A DNA stretch of 6,160 bases from positions 1 through 6,160 of the forward strand of contig CAMLCX010000311.1 of the NCBI GenBank assembly GCA_946478635.1, given 5' to 3'. The notes below the pieces were generated by a model. The model saw nothing but the letters and a program-made list of their open reading frames with translations. It searched no databases and was not told where the DNA came from. The DNA is from an uncultured Pseudomonadota bacterium (GTDB taxonomy: Bacteria > Desulfobacterota_B > Binatia > UBA9968). Of the stretch, positions 6,050-6,160 are shown in pieces (within the stretch, counting starts at the first letter, position 1; every line of letters starts with the position of its first letter). A program made the position numbers and the translations under genes.

Positions 6050-6160
6050 ACCGAACCGACGTGCTTCGATACATCGCCGGCCAGCGCAACGGCGCTGCAA
6101 TGATTATCAGTCCTGGTTTGGCGAACTACCCGATCGCTGAGGCGAAGGATGAGCCGCTAA
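6046..6160 (+). CDS. 5' end of a gene, probably the ThDP-enzyme beta-like subunit (cut by window edge)
   Basis: ATG 6046 overlaps the preceding stop (TGA 6047-6049) in an ATGA junction, a hallmark of coupled subunits. The frame stays open for 38 codons to the window edge. It begins MNRTDVLRYIAGQRNGAAMI and continues with ISPGLANYPIAEA. A start of the form M-x-R-x-x-x-L-x-x-I followed by a hydrophobic strand and a small-residue turn is what the beta-type (PP-domain) subunit of sulfopyruvate decarboxylase-like enzymes looks like. The diagnostic GDG...N magnesium/diphosphate motif would lie beyond the window. The identification rests on position, overlap and this short N-terminus. Confidence 0.65.
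   Translation, partial: MNRTDVLRYIAGQRNGAAMIISPGLANYPIAEAKDEPL

Overview
The window reads as one left-to-right operon fragment, with every supported gene on the + strand. It looks like chromosomal DNA of a Gram-negative-type bacterium with moderately GC-rich coding sequence and frequent GTG starts. The protein styles resemble uncultivated soil or sediment proteobacterial-type lineages, but no marker gene is present, so I do not assign a taxon.

Layout. Positions 1-98 are a leader with a purine-rich ribosome-binding site and a weak inverted repeat. Two tandem paralogous periplasmic solute-binding proteins follow (99-1286 and 1286-2518), sharing one base at the TGATG junction. A 59-base gap holds a GC-rich hairpin and a 20-codon mini-ORF that spans the gap exactly. 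Next come an ABC ATPase of the FbpC/PotA-like (CUT1/MOI) type with a TOBE domain (2578-3666) and a fused two-domain permease of FbpB type (3674-5380). These four genes form a complete binding-protein-dependent importer. After a 60-base gap comes a thiamine-diphosphate (ThDP) enzyme pair of the sulfopyruvate/phosphonopyruvate decarboxylase type: an alpha-like N-terminal (PYR) subunit (5441-6049) and the first 38 codons of a downstream gene (6046 to the window edge), probably the beta-like partner.

How the parts may work together. The importer would be annotated by similarity as a ferric-iron transporter. However, neither binding protein shows the Tyr-Tyr ferric-binding pair at the expected place, and the downstream genes look metabolic. 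The best reading, an inference, is uptake of a small organic anion (for example a sulfonate, phosphonate or 2-oxo acid), with the substrate or a product made from it going to a ThDP-dependent decarboxylase. The two diverged binding proteins could widen the substrate range of a single permease. Translation appears heavily coupled: TGATG and ATGA junctions, short spacers, weak or missing Shine-Dalgarno sites before two genes, and two mini-ORFs ending in GTGA overlaps with in-frame start codons.

I saw no tRNA, rRNA, CRISPR array, insertion sequence, phage gene or defence gene. No completely new system is evident. The most interesting points are the transporter-decarboxylase linkage, the paired binding proteins lacking the iron motif, and the mini-ORF between binding protein and ATPase.
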